A DNA stretch of 64,000 nucleotides from Candidatus Poribacteria bacterium (GTDB lineage: Bacteria > Poribacteria > WGA-4E > WGA-3G), in NCBI GenBank assembly GCA_022820835.1, contig JAJEET010000125.1:1-64000 (forward strand). The letters are read 5' to 3'. The notes under the pieces were generated by a model. That model was not told where the DNA came from and did not search any database. It worked only from the letters and a program-made list of their open reading frames with translations. Each line of letters begins with the position of its first letter. Position 1 is the stretch's first letter. This document shows positions 32,104 to 40,214 of this stretch, one piece after another. The position numbers and the translations under genes are program-made.

Positions 32104-33366
32104 ATGAACTACGATATCAAGACAACAGAACTCGCAGCGATTGGAAAGCAACGGGTTGACTGGGCGAACCGGTTTATGCCTGTTTTGGATTCCATCCGTG
32201 TGAGATTTGAAGATGAACGTCCTTTAGATGGACTCAGGGTCGCCGCGTGTCTGCACGTTACCACTGAGACGGCGAACCTGATGAAAACGTTGAAAGCAGG
32301 CGGTGCCGAAACCGTTCTCTGTGCCTCAAACCCCCTCAGCACGCAGGATGATGTCGCTGCGTCGCTTGTCGTTGACGAAGGGATCGGTGTGTTTGCTATT
32401 AACGGTGAAGATACGGAAACCTATTACAAACATATTGATGCTACGCTCAATTTGCAACCGACGATTACGATGGACGACGGTGCGGATCTCGTTTCGAGAC
32501 TCCATTCTGAAGAGACGAATCCGGCTTTGGTTGAGCACGTTGTGGCGGGAACAGAAGAGACGACAACAGGTGTCATTCGACTCAAGAGTATGGCAGCGGA
32601 AGGTGTCCTAAAGTATCCGATTATTGCTGTAAACGATGCACGGACGAAGCATTTTTTTGATAATCGATACGGCACGGGACAGAGTACGCTGGACGGCATT
32701 ATCAGAGCGACGAACCTGCTGATTGCTGGGACGACAGTTGTCATCGCAGGTTATGGTTGGTGTGGCAGAGGGGTTGCGAGCCGCGCACGTGGATTGGGCG
32801 CGAATGTTATTGTGACTGAGGTTGATGCCTTGAAAGCACTCGAAGCGGTGATGGATGGGTTCCGTGTGATGCCGATGCAGAAAGCGGTTCAAGAAGCCGA
32901 TCTCGTTGTGACACTCACCGGTGATATTCATGTCTTGCGTAAAGAACATTTTCAGGCGATGAAAGATGGCGCTATTATTGCGAATTCAGGGCATTTCAAT
33001 GTTGAAATCGACATCCCTGTGCTTGAAAAATTGAGCGTTGATAAGCGACTCTCACGTCCTTATGTGGATATGTATACGCTTGAAGACGGTCGAAAACTCT
33101 ACCTCGTCGGTGAAGGTAGACTCGTGAACCTTGCCGCTGCCGAAGGGCATCCAGCAAGTGTCATGGACATGAGTTTTGCCAACCAAGCACTGTCTCTTGA
33201 ATACATTGCCAAAAATCATGATCAATTTGAGAATCGCGTCTACGATGTTCCTGAATCCATTGACGAGATGGTGGCGCAGCTGAAATTGGAAGCGTTCGGT
33301 GTCGAAATTGACACACTCACCGATGAGCAGGTGAAGTATCTCAATTCATGGGAAATGGGAACTTAG
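32104..33366 (+). CDS. ahcY: Adenosylhomocysteinase
   Basis: 420 residues from ATG 32104 (AAAAGGA upstream). It hydrolyses S-adenosylhomocysteine to homocysteine and adenosine with bound NAD. Typical elements: [44 protein letters not shown] loop [18 protein letters not shown], and [10 protein letters not shown]. It is of the shorter, roughly 420-residue type that lacks the 40-residue insertion found in many bacterial and eukaryotic enzymes. It forms an operon with metK. A palindromic hairpin at 33466-33486 lies downstream. Confidence 0.95.
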   Translation: MNYDIKTTELAAIGKQRVDWANRFMPVLDSIRVRFEDERPLDGLRVAACLHVTTETANLMKTLKAGGAETVLCASNPLSTQDDVAASLVVDEGIGVFAINGEDTETYYKHIDATLNLQPTITMDDGADLVSRLHSEETNPALVEHVVAGTEETTTGVIRLKSMAAEGVLKYPIIAVNDARTKHFFDNRYGTGQSTLDGIIRATNLLIAGTTVVIAGYGWCGRGVASRARGLGANVIVTEVDALKALEAVMDGFRVMPMQKAVQEADLVVTLTGDIHVLRKEHFQAMKDGAIIANSGHFNVEIDIPVLEKLSVDKRLSRPYVDMYTLEDGRKLYLVGEGRLVNLAAAEGHPASVMDMSFANQALSLEYIAKNHDQFENRVYDVPESIDEMVAQLKLEAFGVEIDTLTDEQVKYLNSWEMGT

Positions 33367-33465
33367 TGTTCTGTGATGCTTATTTTGATGGATTGTAGGT
33401 TCGGTTGAACGCAGTGAAACCCAACATCTTCAGTCTAAACTGGGGCTTATACCCCCTCCTTTGCA

Positions 33466-33486
33466 GGCGAGGTTTGTAACCTCGCC
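33466..33486. repeat. Short perfect palindrome, copy 1
   Basis: GGCGAGGTT-TGT-AACCTCGCC, a perfect nine-base-pair stem. A variant with the same outer bases and loop is at 36408-36428. Just before it (33398-33425) lies a piece of another dispersed repeat (GTAGGTTCGGTTGAAC...GAAACCCAAC). Confidence 0.6.
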
Positions 33487-33525
33487 AATTTTACAGCGGC
33501 GGTGTCTTTGTAAGGGGGATGAGTT

Positions 33526-33756
33526 ATGAAAAAATTAGAGGTTATAGAAGGCATAATTGTGCTTCTGTCGGTAATACTTTTGTTGCCGATCTGGATAGCA
33601 TCTTCTGATATGGTCCAACTCCCGCCGGTATTGGTAAAAGTGCTGCGCTTTTTACAGTATCCGGTCCTTGTTGTGCTCAGTGTGATTTTTATTCGTCGGT
33701 TGCGACGGGTTATCCGCGCATTCCGGGAAAATAAAAATGGGCCGCGTCCTTTTTAA
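33526..33756 (+). CDS. Small two-helix membrane protein
   Basis: A 76-residue protein with two transmembrane helices (residues about 8-28 and 42-60), a short loop, and a basic C-terminus (RRLRRVIRAFRENKNG). AAGGGGGATGAG precedes the ATG. No domain recognised. Isolated between ahcY and a PfkB kinase gene, with a 265-base non-coding stretch after it. Confidence 0.55.
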   Translation: MKKLEVIEGIIVLLSVILLLPIWIASSDMVQLPPVLVKVLRFLQYPVLVVLSVIFIRRLRRVIRAFRENKNGPRPF

Positions 33757-34021
33757 TTCTAACCAGGGGTGCGTCGACCGACTATTTGGTAAAAGGGGAT
33801 GTTATTCTCACGCGTCGTGGCGATGGCGACCTGCTTGTTCATATCAAGGGAGTCGGCACCGGTGTTTTTGACCCTGATGCGTCTGAAAACGAATAAATCT
33901 TGAAGCAAGGATTAACACAGTCCTTCGAGAATACGTTGAGGCAAATGCCGACAACTAACCAATCTTCTGTCCAGAGGCATGATGTGGAGAAATGAAAGCG
34001 TTTCATAAAAGGATTCGTAAT

Positions 34022-34927
34022 ATGGCGGTTTTAGTCTTTGGAACGGTGACTTTAGATACGGTGGAAACACCGAGGCGACGCGTTGAGGATGTGCTTGGCG
34101 GCTCCGGTGTCTATGCTGCTATCGCCGCGAGTTTTTTTGGGAATACCGTTCGACTTGTCGGTGTCGTCGGTGCTGATTTTCCGCAGACCTACACAGCTAT
34201 CCTCGAAACCCACGGAATTGATCTCCAAGGATTAACGCGCGTTGAAGATGGCAAATCGTTTCGATGGGGCGGTCGTTATACTGAAGATTTCAACGTACGC
34301 GACACCCTCTTCACGGAGTTGAATGTTATTGAGGGGTTTCAACCGGTTTTGCCCGAAACTTACAAAGAGGCCCCGTATCTTTTTTTAGCAAACAATTCAC
34401 CGGCATCGCAGCTGAGTATCATTGAACAGACAACACATCCGAAACTTGTTGTCTGTGATACGATGGATTTCTGGATTAATGAAGAACGAGAGGCGTTAGA
34501 GGCACTTTTAGCACGTGTCGATGTCCTCGTCTTGAACGATAGTGAGGCGCGACTGCTAACAGGTGATGCTAACGTGGTGCGCGCGGCAGAGACGATTCTA
34601 CGGTATGGTCCAGAACGGGTTATCGTCAAGAAGGGTGAGCACGGTGCAATCAGTATTACTGAATCATCCTACTTCAATGCACCCGCATATCCGATCAGGC
34701 AAGTCGCCGACCCGACAGGTGCAGGCGATAGTTTTGCGGGGGGGATGATGGGCTACCTTGCTTCTGTTGAGGATACATCGGAGGAAGCGATACGCAGTGC
34801 TATGGTGTATGGCGCGGTTGTCGCCTCTTTTAATATCGAAGACTTTAGTATCAACCGACAGAAGCGTGTACAGTTTTCCGAGATTTCGTCTCGTTATCGT
34901 GAACTTCAAGACGCTGTCCGTTTTTAG
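34022..34927 (+). CDS. PfkB-family sugar or nucleoside kinase
   Basis: 301 residues from ATG 34022, with AAAAGGA upstream. N-terminal MAVLVFGTVTLDTVETP, the LGGSGVYAAIAASFFG substrate loop and the C-terminal DPTGAGDSFAGGMMGYL anion-hole/catalytic-Asp motif define a ribokinase-fold enzyme. It resembles the group that starts with 'GTVALD' rather than fructokinases, and the substrate is not clear. The stop codon overlaps the end of lpdA by four bases in a tail-to-tail arrangement. Confidence 0.85.
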   Translation: MAVLVFGTVTLDTVETPRRRVEDVLGGSGVYAAIAASFFGNTVRLVGVVGADFPQTYTAILETHGIDLQGLTRVEDGKSFRWGGRYTEDFNVRDTLFTELNVIEGFQPVLPETYKEAPYLFLANNSPASQLSIIEQTTHPKLVVCDTMDFWINEEREALEALLARVDVLVLNDSEARLLTGDANVVRAAETILRYGPERVIVKKGEHGAISITESSYFNAPAYPIRQVADPTGAGDSFAGGMMGYLASVEDTSEEAIRSAMVYGAVVASFNIEDFSINRQKRVQFSEISSRYRELQDAVRF

Positions 34928-36312
34928 CGCAGGCTGTGAATTGCCCGATCGTACGCCGCTTCAGCCGATTCCATCACCATTTCTGAGAGCGTCGGATGCG
35001 CGTGAACGGTGTGTGCTATATCCGCTGCAGAAGCACCGAGGCGCACGGCAACCGCAGCTTCATGAATAAGTGTTGAAGCCTGCGCACCGACGATATGGAC
35101 ACCGAGGATGTCCCCACTCTCAACATCAGAGACCGTCTTAACGAACCCATCTGTCTCACGTAATCCCAACGCTTTCCCATTCGCAGCATACGGAAACCTA
35201 CCGATCTTTACCTCATAACCTTCATCGGTCGCCTCTTTTTCTGTCATGCCGACGTGTCCAATTTCGGGTAAAGTGAAAACACACCACGGGATAACCTGAT
35301 AGTCCATCTCAACTTTGTTGCCGAGACAGTTTTGTGCGGCAATCTTTCCTTCTGTGGATGCGACATGTGCCAGTAGATACCGGCTTGCGACATCTCCAAC
35401 TGCGTAAATTCCAGGAACGTTTGTCTGCATCCGTGTATCTACGACAATTTTTCCGTTCTCTGTGCGGACACCAACCTTTTCTAAACCAATTCCTTCCGTG
35501 TTGTAGCGTCTCCCGATTGAGACAAGCATCTTTTCTGCGCTCATCTCTTCGCCGGATTCAAGCACGGCTGTGATACCTGCCTCTGATTTTTTGACGTGTG
35601 TGAGTTTAGCCCCCGTGTGGATAGCGATACCTTTCCGTTTCATGAAAAGCTGAATATGGCGGATGACTTGGACATCTTCAGTCGCTAAGATTGTCGGGAG
35701 GAGTTCTAACACGGTTACCTGGCAACCGAGTGCGTTGAAGATTGAGGCAAACTCGCACCCAGAAACCCCACCACCCACGATCAATAGGCTTTCGGGGAGT
35801 TCTGTGAGGTTGAGGATACCGGTTGTTGTCAGTACCTGTTCCTCATCAATTTCAAACACAGGAGGGTCCGCTGGTTCTGAACCTGTGGCGATGATGATGT
35901 TTTTCGCGTGCAGCTGCTCAGTTGTACCATCAGATTTACGAACGATAATAGTGTTTCTATCGGTCAGCGTACCTGTGCCGTTGAAAGCGTCAACCTTATT
36001 GGCTTTCAGCAGTTGTGCGATGCCACCTGTTAGCTGCTGGATGACCGAGTTTTTGTGAGTCAATACCTGTGGATAGTCAATCGTCGTCTCACCACCGATA
36101 TGCACGCCAAAGTCAGGTGCTTCCTGAACTTGAGTTGCGAGGTTAGCGACAGCGTAAAGCGTTTTCGTCGGGATACATCCGCGATTCAAGCAGGTGCCGC
36201 CCCACTCTCCTTTTTCTATGAGGCAGACGCTACCACCGAGTTGTGCCGCTTTTATAGCAGCAACGTATCCCCCTGGTCCCCCGCCGATAATTCCGACATC
36301 ATACTTAGACAT
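34924..36312 (-). CDS. lpdA: Dihydrolipoyl dehydrogenase
   Basis: 462 residues from ATG 36312 with AGGAG upstream. It reoxidises dihydrolipoamide in 2-oxoacid dehydrogenase complexes or the glycine cleavage system with FAD and NAD. FAD motif GIIGGGPGGYVAAIKAAQLGG, redox-active disulfide GGTCLNRGCIPTK, NAD motif LIVGGGVSGCEFASI, and the C-terminal catalytic HAHPTLSE are all present. No E1, E2 or gcv genes lie nearby, so it may serve several complexes. Confidence 0.95.
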   Translation of the reverse strand: MSKYDVGIIGGGPGGYVAAIKAAQLGGSVCLIEKGEWGGTCLNRGCIPTKTLYAVANLATQVQEAPDFGVHIGGETTIDYPQVLTHKNSVIQQLTGGIAQLLKANKVDAFNGTGTLTDRNTIIVRKSDGTTEQLHAKNIIIATGSEPADPPVFEIDEEQVLTTTGILNLTELPESLLIVGGGVSGCEFASIFNALGCQVTVLELLPTILATEDVQVIRHIQLFMKRKGIAIHTGAKLTHVKKSEAGITAVLESGEEMSAEKMLVSIGRRYNTEGIGLEKVGVRTENGKIVVDTRMQTNVPGIYAVGDVASRYLLAHVASTEGKIAAQNCLGNKVEMDYQVIPWCVFTLPEIGHVGMTEKEATDEGYEVKIGRFPYAANGKALGLRETDGFVKTVSDVESGDILGVHIVGAQASTLIHEAAVAVRLGASAADIAHTVHAHPTLSEMVMESAEAAYDRAIHSLR

Positions 36313-36407
36313 AACCGCTCCTGTTTTGTGGAATGACTTGAATTTTATCACAATGCCTGAAGGTTGTCAAATCCAAATTCCCAGTGAGTAGGACTCTCCC
36401 GGCTGCT

Positions 36408-36428
36408 GGCGAGGATTGTATCCTCGCC
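36408..36428. repeat. Short perfect palindrome, copy 2
   Basis: GGCGAGGAT-TGT-ATCCTCGCC, a perfect nine-base-pair stem that shares loop and outer arms with 33466-33486; the two inner base pairs changed in a compensatory way. Confidence 0.6.
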
Positions 36429-36567
36429 TTCTCGCAAATACCCTAAGGCATTAAATTTAGACTCAAAAAAATAAAAAAGGCGATTGCGTTCCAGATTACA
36501 ACTGGTATCTACAATCGCCGCTACGTTTGAAGTGTCGGGATTTCCAAGATAGTGTCTCCAAAAATAG

Positions 36568-37218
36568 TTATTCGGCTAAATCGAGTCTTTGTCCTGCCTT
36601 CCTCAGTTTCTGCGTAACTTGTGTTACGAGTTGACTGACGCGGGATTCAGTGAGATTCAACGCTTCGGCAATCTCACAGTTTCGCTGATCATCCCGAAGG
36701 CAGGTGAAAACTTCACGTTCGCGGGGTGTCAACGTTTTTAAGAGTTCCGGTAAGGCATCCTGAAAACTGATGTCTCGCACGAGTTCATCCTCAAATTCGG
36801 CATAAGGTTCCTGAGTGTTCCACAAACTACTGATGTCCCGGTTGATTTTAGGGACTGTCGTTTCAGGTAGGTTCCATTCCTCCTCAAAATTCGAGGACTC
36901 ACGACTGCTACGCGTGAGTTCTCTGCTTTTAGCATCCATCAAAGTCCCACAGATTCGTGGACGGATGAAGGTACCGAAACTTGCCCGACTCGGGTGTGTT
37001 GGGTTGAACCGAGGCCCTTTTTCTATCAGCACGAGGACAGCGGTTTGCTGCAAATCCTCTTGGATATCCCAACGCTGCGGCGAAGCACGCGCGATACAAT
37101 CCGCACACCGGTGCACATCCGGCAATAGGCGTTTTATCGTTTTATCATCAGGGTAGAAAACCCCGTGATGCTTGTAACGCGGACATTTTACGCCTTTCAA
37201 CTGACATCTTAACTTCAT
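36568..37218 (-). CDS. Sigma-70 family RNA polymerase sigma factor
   Basis: A 216-residue sigma factor with GGAGGG before the ATG. Residues about 40-100 form region 2 (ARASPQRWDIQEDLQQTAVL and RASFGTFIRPRICGTLMDAKSREL), and residues 155-210 form region 4 with the helix-turn-helix LTPREREVFTCLRDDQRNCEIAEALNLTESRVSQLVTQ. Region 3 is short or absent. This layout suits an alternative group 3-like factor of the SigB/FliA type. A STAS antagonist gene is 290 bases upstream on the same strand, fitting control by partner switching, and the RsbW-like kinase at 27115 is a candidate anti-sigma. Confidence 0.82.
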   Translation of the reverse strand: MKLRCQLKGVKCPRYKHHGVFYPDDKTIKRLLPDVHRCADCIARASPQRWDIQEDLQQTAVLVLIEKGPRFNPTHPSRASFGTFIRPRICGTLMDAKSRELTRSSRESSNFEEEWNLPETTVPKINRDISSLWNTQEPYAEFEDELVRDISFQDALPELLKTLTPREREVFTCLRDDQRNCEIAEALNLTESRVSQLVTQVTQKLRKAGQRLDLAE

Positions 37219-37317
37219 GAATTAGCCCTCCATGAGAGCAAATGCTCGACTTGCGATATGCTACGTTGACAGCATGCATCTGTTGGACTGTTATCAAAAA
37301 TCTGCTTACTATCCTTT

Positions 37318-37347
37318 ATTCTACAATTTTTAAGGAAAAAAAAGCAA
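37318..37347 (-). promoter_or_regulatory. Promoter of the sigma factor gene
   Basis: Minus strand TTGCTT (37342-37347), 18-base spacer, TAGAAT (37318-37323), about 100 bases before the sigma gene start. Confidence 0.5.
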
Positions 37348-37509
37348 TATAAAACTTCAAAATTCACTATCGCTATAATTTTGTCTTCAATGTTCCCCAG
37401 GCCGTTGGCAATTTTCCTTTAGGCGCGACGTTATAAGGTTCGGTTGATTCAAAATTCTGGATCACTTCATCTGCTGTAGCAGGCTATCGGTTCAAACGGT
37501 TTCGGTGCC

Positions 37510-37857
37510 TCAGACACCAGTGAGTGCCGAAATCGCCGCATCCTCGCTCTCGAAATGTTCAAAAACATTCACGAGCCGACTAAGGACGAGTAAATTTTTA
37601 ATGTGTCGCCCAACATTGATAATACCGATACGACCTTTCATCTGCGCCGCGATAACATGCACATTTACCAGCATGCCGAGACACGAACTATCTATCTTGT
37701 GAACGTACTCGAAATTGATAAGGAAGCAGGGCGTTTCGGAAGCATCTAATAACTCTAACGCGAGTCTCTCTCGCAATTCCGATACCGCAGGACCGACAAT
37801 TTTACCGTGGGGTTCCAAAATCGGAATGCCACCTTTCAGACGCATCATCATTTTCAT
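37510..37857 (-). CDS. STAS-domain anti-sigma factor antagonist
   Basis: 115 residues from ATG 37857 behind AAGGAG; the longer frame lacks a ribosome site. The switch loop is HKIDSSCLGML, with the phosphorylatable Ser. It is most similar in layout to the STAS protein at 21445 (shared GRIGIINVGRHIKNLLVLSRLVNVFEHF-type C-terminal helix, with FEHF and ED matches). Its place directly upstream of a sigma factor gene suggests that it controls that factor. Confidence 0.85.
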   Translation of the reverse strand: MKMMMRLKGGIPILEPHGKIVGPAVSELRERLALELLDASETPCFLINFEYVHKIDSSCLGMLVNVHVIAAQMKGRIGIINVGRHIKNLLVLSRLVNVFEHFESEDAAISALTGV

Positions 37858-38183
37858 GGTGTTTCTCCTTATTACTGTTCTCGGTACACTGTCAATGGTG
37901 AAGTAAGTCTCGATTTTTGTCATGGACGAGACTTGGAACTTAGCATAGTAATGCCAAAAAAATATCTTATGTATTAATTATAGATATGAAACCCAAAAAG
38001 TTTAGGGTCGGTTTACATTTTTTTGCGAATTTTAGAAAAAATAGAGGGTATTACAGCTAATTTTCTTAAAAAAACGCAGTTTCTTTGCCAAGACAATCGC
38101 CTGTATCCGTTATCCGTGCTGAATTTGACAAAAAAGGCGAGACGTGCTATAGTGGTAGCAGTCTAAGAGATAGGAGAAAGTGA
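37858..38183. other. Divergent intergenic region
   Basis: A/T-rich DNA between the STAS gene and the gamma-glutamyltransferase gene. Apart from the rightward promoter at 38125-38153 no gene, hairpin or repeat was seen. Confidence 0.5.
38125..38153 (+). promoter_or_regulatory. Promoter of the gamma-glutamyltransferase gene
   Basis: TTGACA (38125-38130), 17-base spacer, TATAGT (38148-38153), 30 bases before the start codon; TAGGAG at 38170-38175 is the ribosome site. Confidence 0.7.
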
Positions 38184-39794
38184 ATGTTTGATGGGTACGA
38201 CCCAAACCGATTTGGACCTGGTCGCTCTGCTGTCATCTGCCAACATGGAGCAGTTGCGACGAGTCAACCACTTGCGGCACAGGCGGGATTACAAGTTCTA
38301 CGCGACGGTGGAAATGCGATTGATGCAGCGGTCGCGACTGCTGCCGTCCTCAATATCGTCGAACCGATGTCAACGGGTATCGGTGGCGATGCTTTTATGC
38401 TGGTTTACCAGCCTAAAGACGGTGTGATCCGCGGCTTAAATGCCAGCGGTAGAGCGCCTTACGCCGCAGAACTGGAATTCTTTACCAAACAGGGATTGAC
38501 CAGTATCCCCGCTTTTGGGAGTCTGTACCCGGTGACGGTTCCGGGCACAATTGACGGATGGGCAACCCTCCTTGACGAATGCGGTACGATGTCGTTGGCA
38601 GAGGTGCTGCAACCTGCGATTGATTATGCTGAGAACGGATTTCCGGTCAGTCCGCAAATTAGTCTCTCTTGGCAAGGCAGTGCCTCGATGTTGGCACAGC
38701 ATCCCGATTCAGCACGGAACTACTTGATGAACGGTAAAGCACCGTTGCCGGGTGAGATATTTCGTCAACCGAATCTCGCTCGGACGTTTCGATTGATTGC
38801 TGAAGGTGGACGCGATGCCTTTTATCGAGGTGAGATTGCGGATAAGATTGTCCGGTTCTCTGATGAAAATGGTGGTCTGTTCACACGACAAGACTTCGCG
38901 GATCACACGTCTGATTGGGTGAAACCGATTTCTACGAATTACCGCGGCTATGATGTCTATGAGATTCCGCCGAATGGACAAGGCATCGCTGCGCTGCTTG
39001 CGCTGAATATCGTTGAGGGATTTGATCTCAGTGCGATGGAACATAACAGTTCTGAACATCTGCACTACGCGATTGAGGCGATGAAATTGGGATTTGCGGA
39101 TCTCTACAAATACGTGACAGACCCGACATTTGTAGATGTACCGGTAGCCGGACTGCTTTCTAACGACTATACGAAAAGCCAACGCGCGCGTATTTCACCA
39201 GAACGTGCACACGCGGGACCGAATGCGGGTGTGCCGTCAATGGGCAGCGATACGGTTTACCTCTGTGCTGTTGACAGTGAGCGGAATGTTGTCTCTTTTA
39301 TTAATAGTCTCTTTGCTGGTTTCGGTTCAGGTATAACCGCTGGTGAGACAGGTATTATGTTGCAGAATCGGGGTGCCGGTTTTTCGCTTGACCCGATGCA
39401 TGCGAATTGTATTGCCCCGCATAAACGGACACTGCACACGATTATTCCGGGCATGATTGTCCGGGATGGCGTGCCGTTGGTCGCCTTCGGTGTTATGGGT
39501 GGACAGATGCAAACACAGGGACATTTACAGTTTGTGTGCAATCTCGTTGATTTCAATATGGATGTGCAGAGTGCCTTAGACGCGCCTCGGTTCCGAGTGT
39601 TGGACGATTCACGGATAATGTTAGAGGCGGGAATTCCGATGAATGTGCAAGCCGGGTTGGCACAGCAGGGACATCGGATCGTATCGGGGAACACCTTTTT
39701 TGGAGGTGGGCAAGCGATTTTTATCAATCCGTCTTTCGATACACTGATTGCGGGTTCGGATCCGAGGCGTGATGGATGTGCTGTCGGGTATTAA
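38184..39794 (+). CDS. ggt: Gamma-glutamyltransferase-family Ntn hydrolase
   Basis: 536 residues. The family start (ATSQPLAAQAGLQVLRDGGN followed by AIDAAVATAAVLNIVEP) and STGIGGDAFMLVY are clear. Autocleavage should occur before the Thr of GSDTVYLCAVD, giving large and small subunits of about 355 and 180 residues; the more common TTHxSV pattern is replaced by DTVYL. FGSGITAGETGIMLQNRGAGFS carries the substrate-binding loop. No signal peptide, so it is a cytoplasmic YwrD-like member and may act on glutathione-like or other gamma-glutamyl compounds, or as a cephalosporin-acylase-type amidase. Single gene with its own promoter. Confidence 0.88.
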   Translation: MFDGYDPNRFGPGRSAVICQHGAVATSQPLAAQAGLQVLRDGGNAIDAAVATAAVLNIVEPMSTGIGGDAFMLVYQPKDGVIRGLNASGRAPYAAELEFFTKQGLTSIPAFGSLYPVTVPGTIDGWATLLDECGTMSLAEVLQPAIDYAENGFPVSPQISLSWQGSASMLAQHPDSARNYLMNGKAPLPGEIFRQPNLARTFRLIAEGGRDAFYRGEIADKIVRFSDENGGLFTRQDFADHTSDWVKPISTNYRGYDVYEIPPNGQGIAALLALNIVEGFDLSAMEHNSSEHLHYAIEAMKLGFADLYKYVTDPTFVDVPVAGLLSNDYTKSQRARISPERAHAGPNAGVPSMGSDTVYLCAVDSERNVVSFINSLFAGFGSGITAGETGIMLQNRGAGFSLDPMHANCIAPHKRTLHTIIPGMIVRDGVPLVAFGVMGGQMQTQGHLQFVCNLVDFNMDVQSALDAPRFRVLDDSRIMLEAGIPMNVQAGLAQQGHRIVSGNTFFGGGQAIFINPSFDTLIAGSDPRRDGCAVGY

Positions 39795-39810
39795 AGGAAT
39801 TTGAATATAC

Positions 39811-39839
39811 TTGACTTTTGGCTTGAATTAAGGTATAAT
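39811..39839 (+). promoter_or_regulatory. Promoter upstream of gltB
   Basis: TTGACT (39811-39816), 17-base spacer, TATAAT (39834-39839). The gltB start is at 40215, so the transcript would have a leader of about 370 bases. Confidence 0.6.
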
Positions 39840-39845
39840 ATTAGT

Positions 39846-40214
39846 ACTAACAAACGGTTTTGGCTTGCAAATTGAGAAGTTAACCGGATCCTGTTAGCCC
39901 GCCAAGTCGGTCGTTAATCACCGTTGATGCGATCGCGGATCTCTGTTGATTCCAGAGGCTTTCTCTTGCCTTGGGACGCGCTATTTTCGGTAGGATATGA
40001 GCCGTCTGCGTCCAAATTAAGTCGTTGACAGACGCATCCAACCCCGAAAGCGATGTCCGTTTTCCGATCTGATTGTAATCTTGATAAAAAGGTGTATGGC
40101 TAAGGCACGTGAACCTTGCCCTATAAATTAAATACGAAAAACGACGAATAGACAACTTGCTCTACAATGCTGAGGCAAAGAACATAGAAGAATGTATGGA
40201 GAATTAGTTTGCAA
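39846..40214 (+). other. Long non-coding leader of gltB
   Basis: No convincing gene. Several local inverted segments occur, for example GACGCATC around 40029 versus GTCTGCGTC around 40004. No known riboswitch class was recognised. The leader is long enough for a regulatory RNA. Confidence 0.35.

Noticed and set aside
33770..33898. A short frame ending in GDVILTRRGDGDLLVHIKG-like sequence and a stop
   Set aside because: No start codon with a ribosome site and no recognisable family; it could be a gene tail left by a deletion, but support is too weak.
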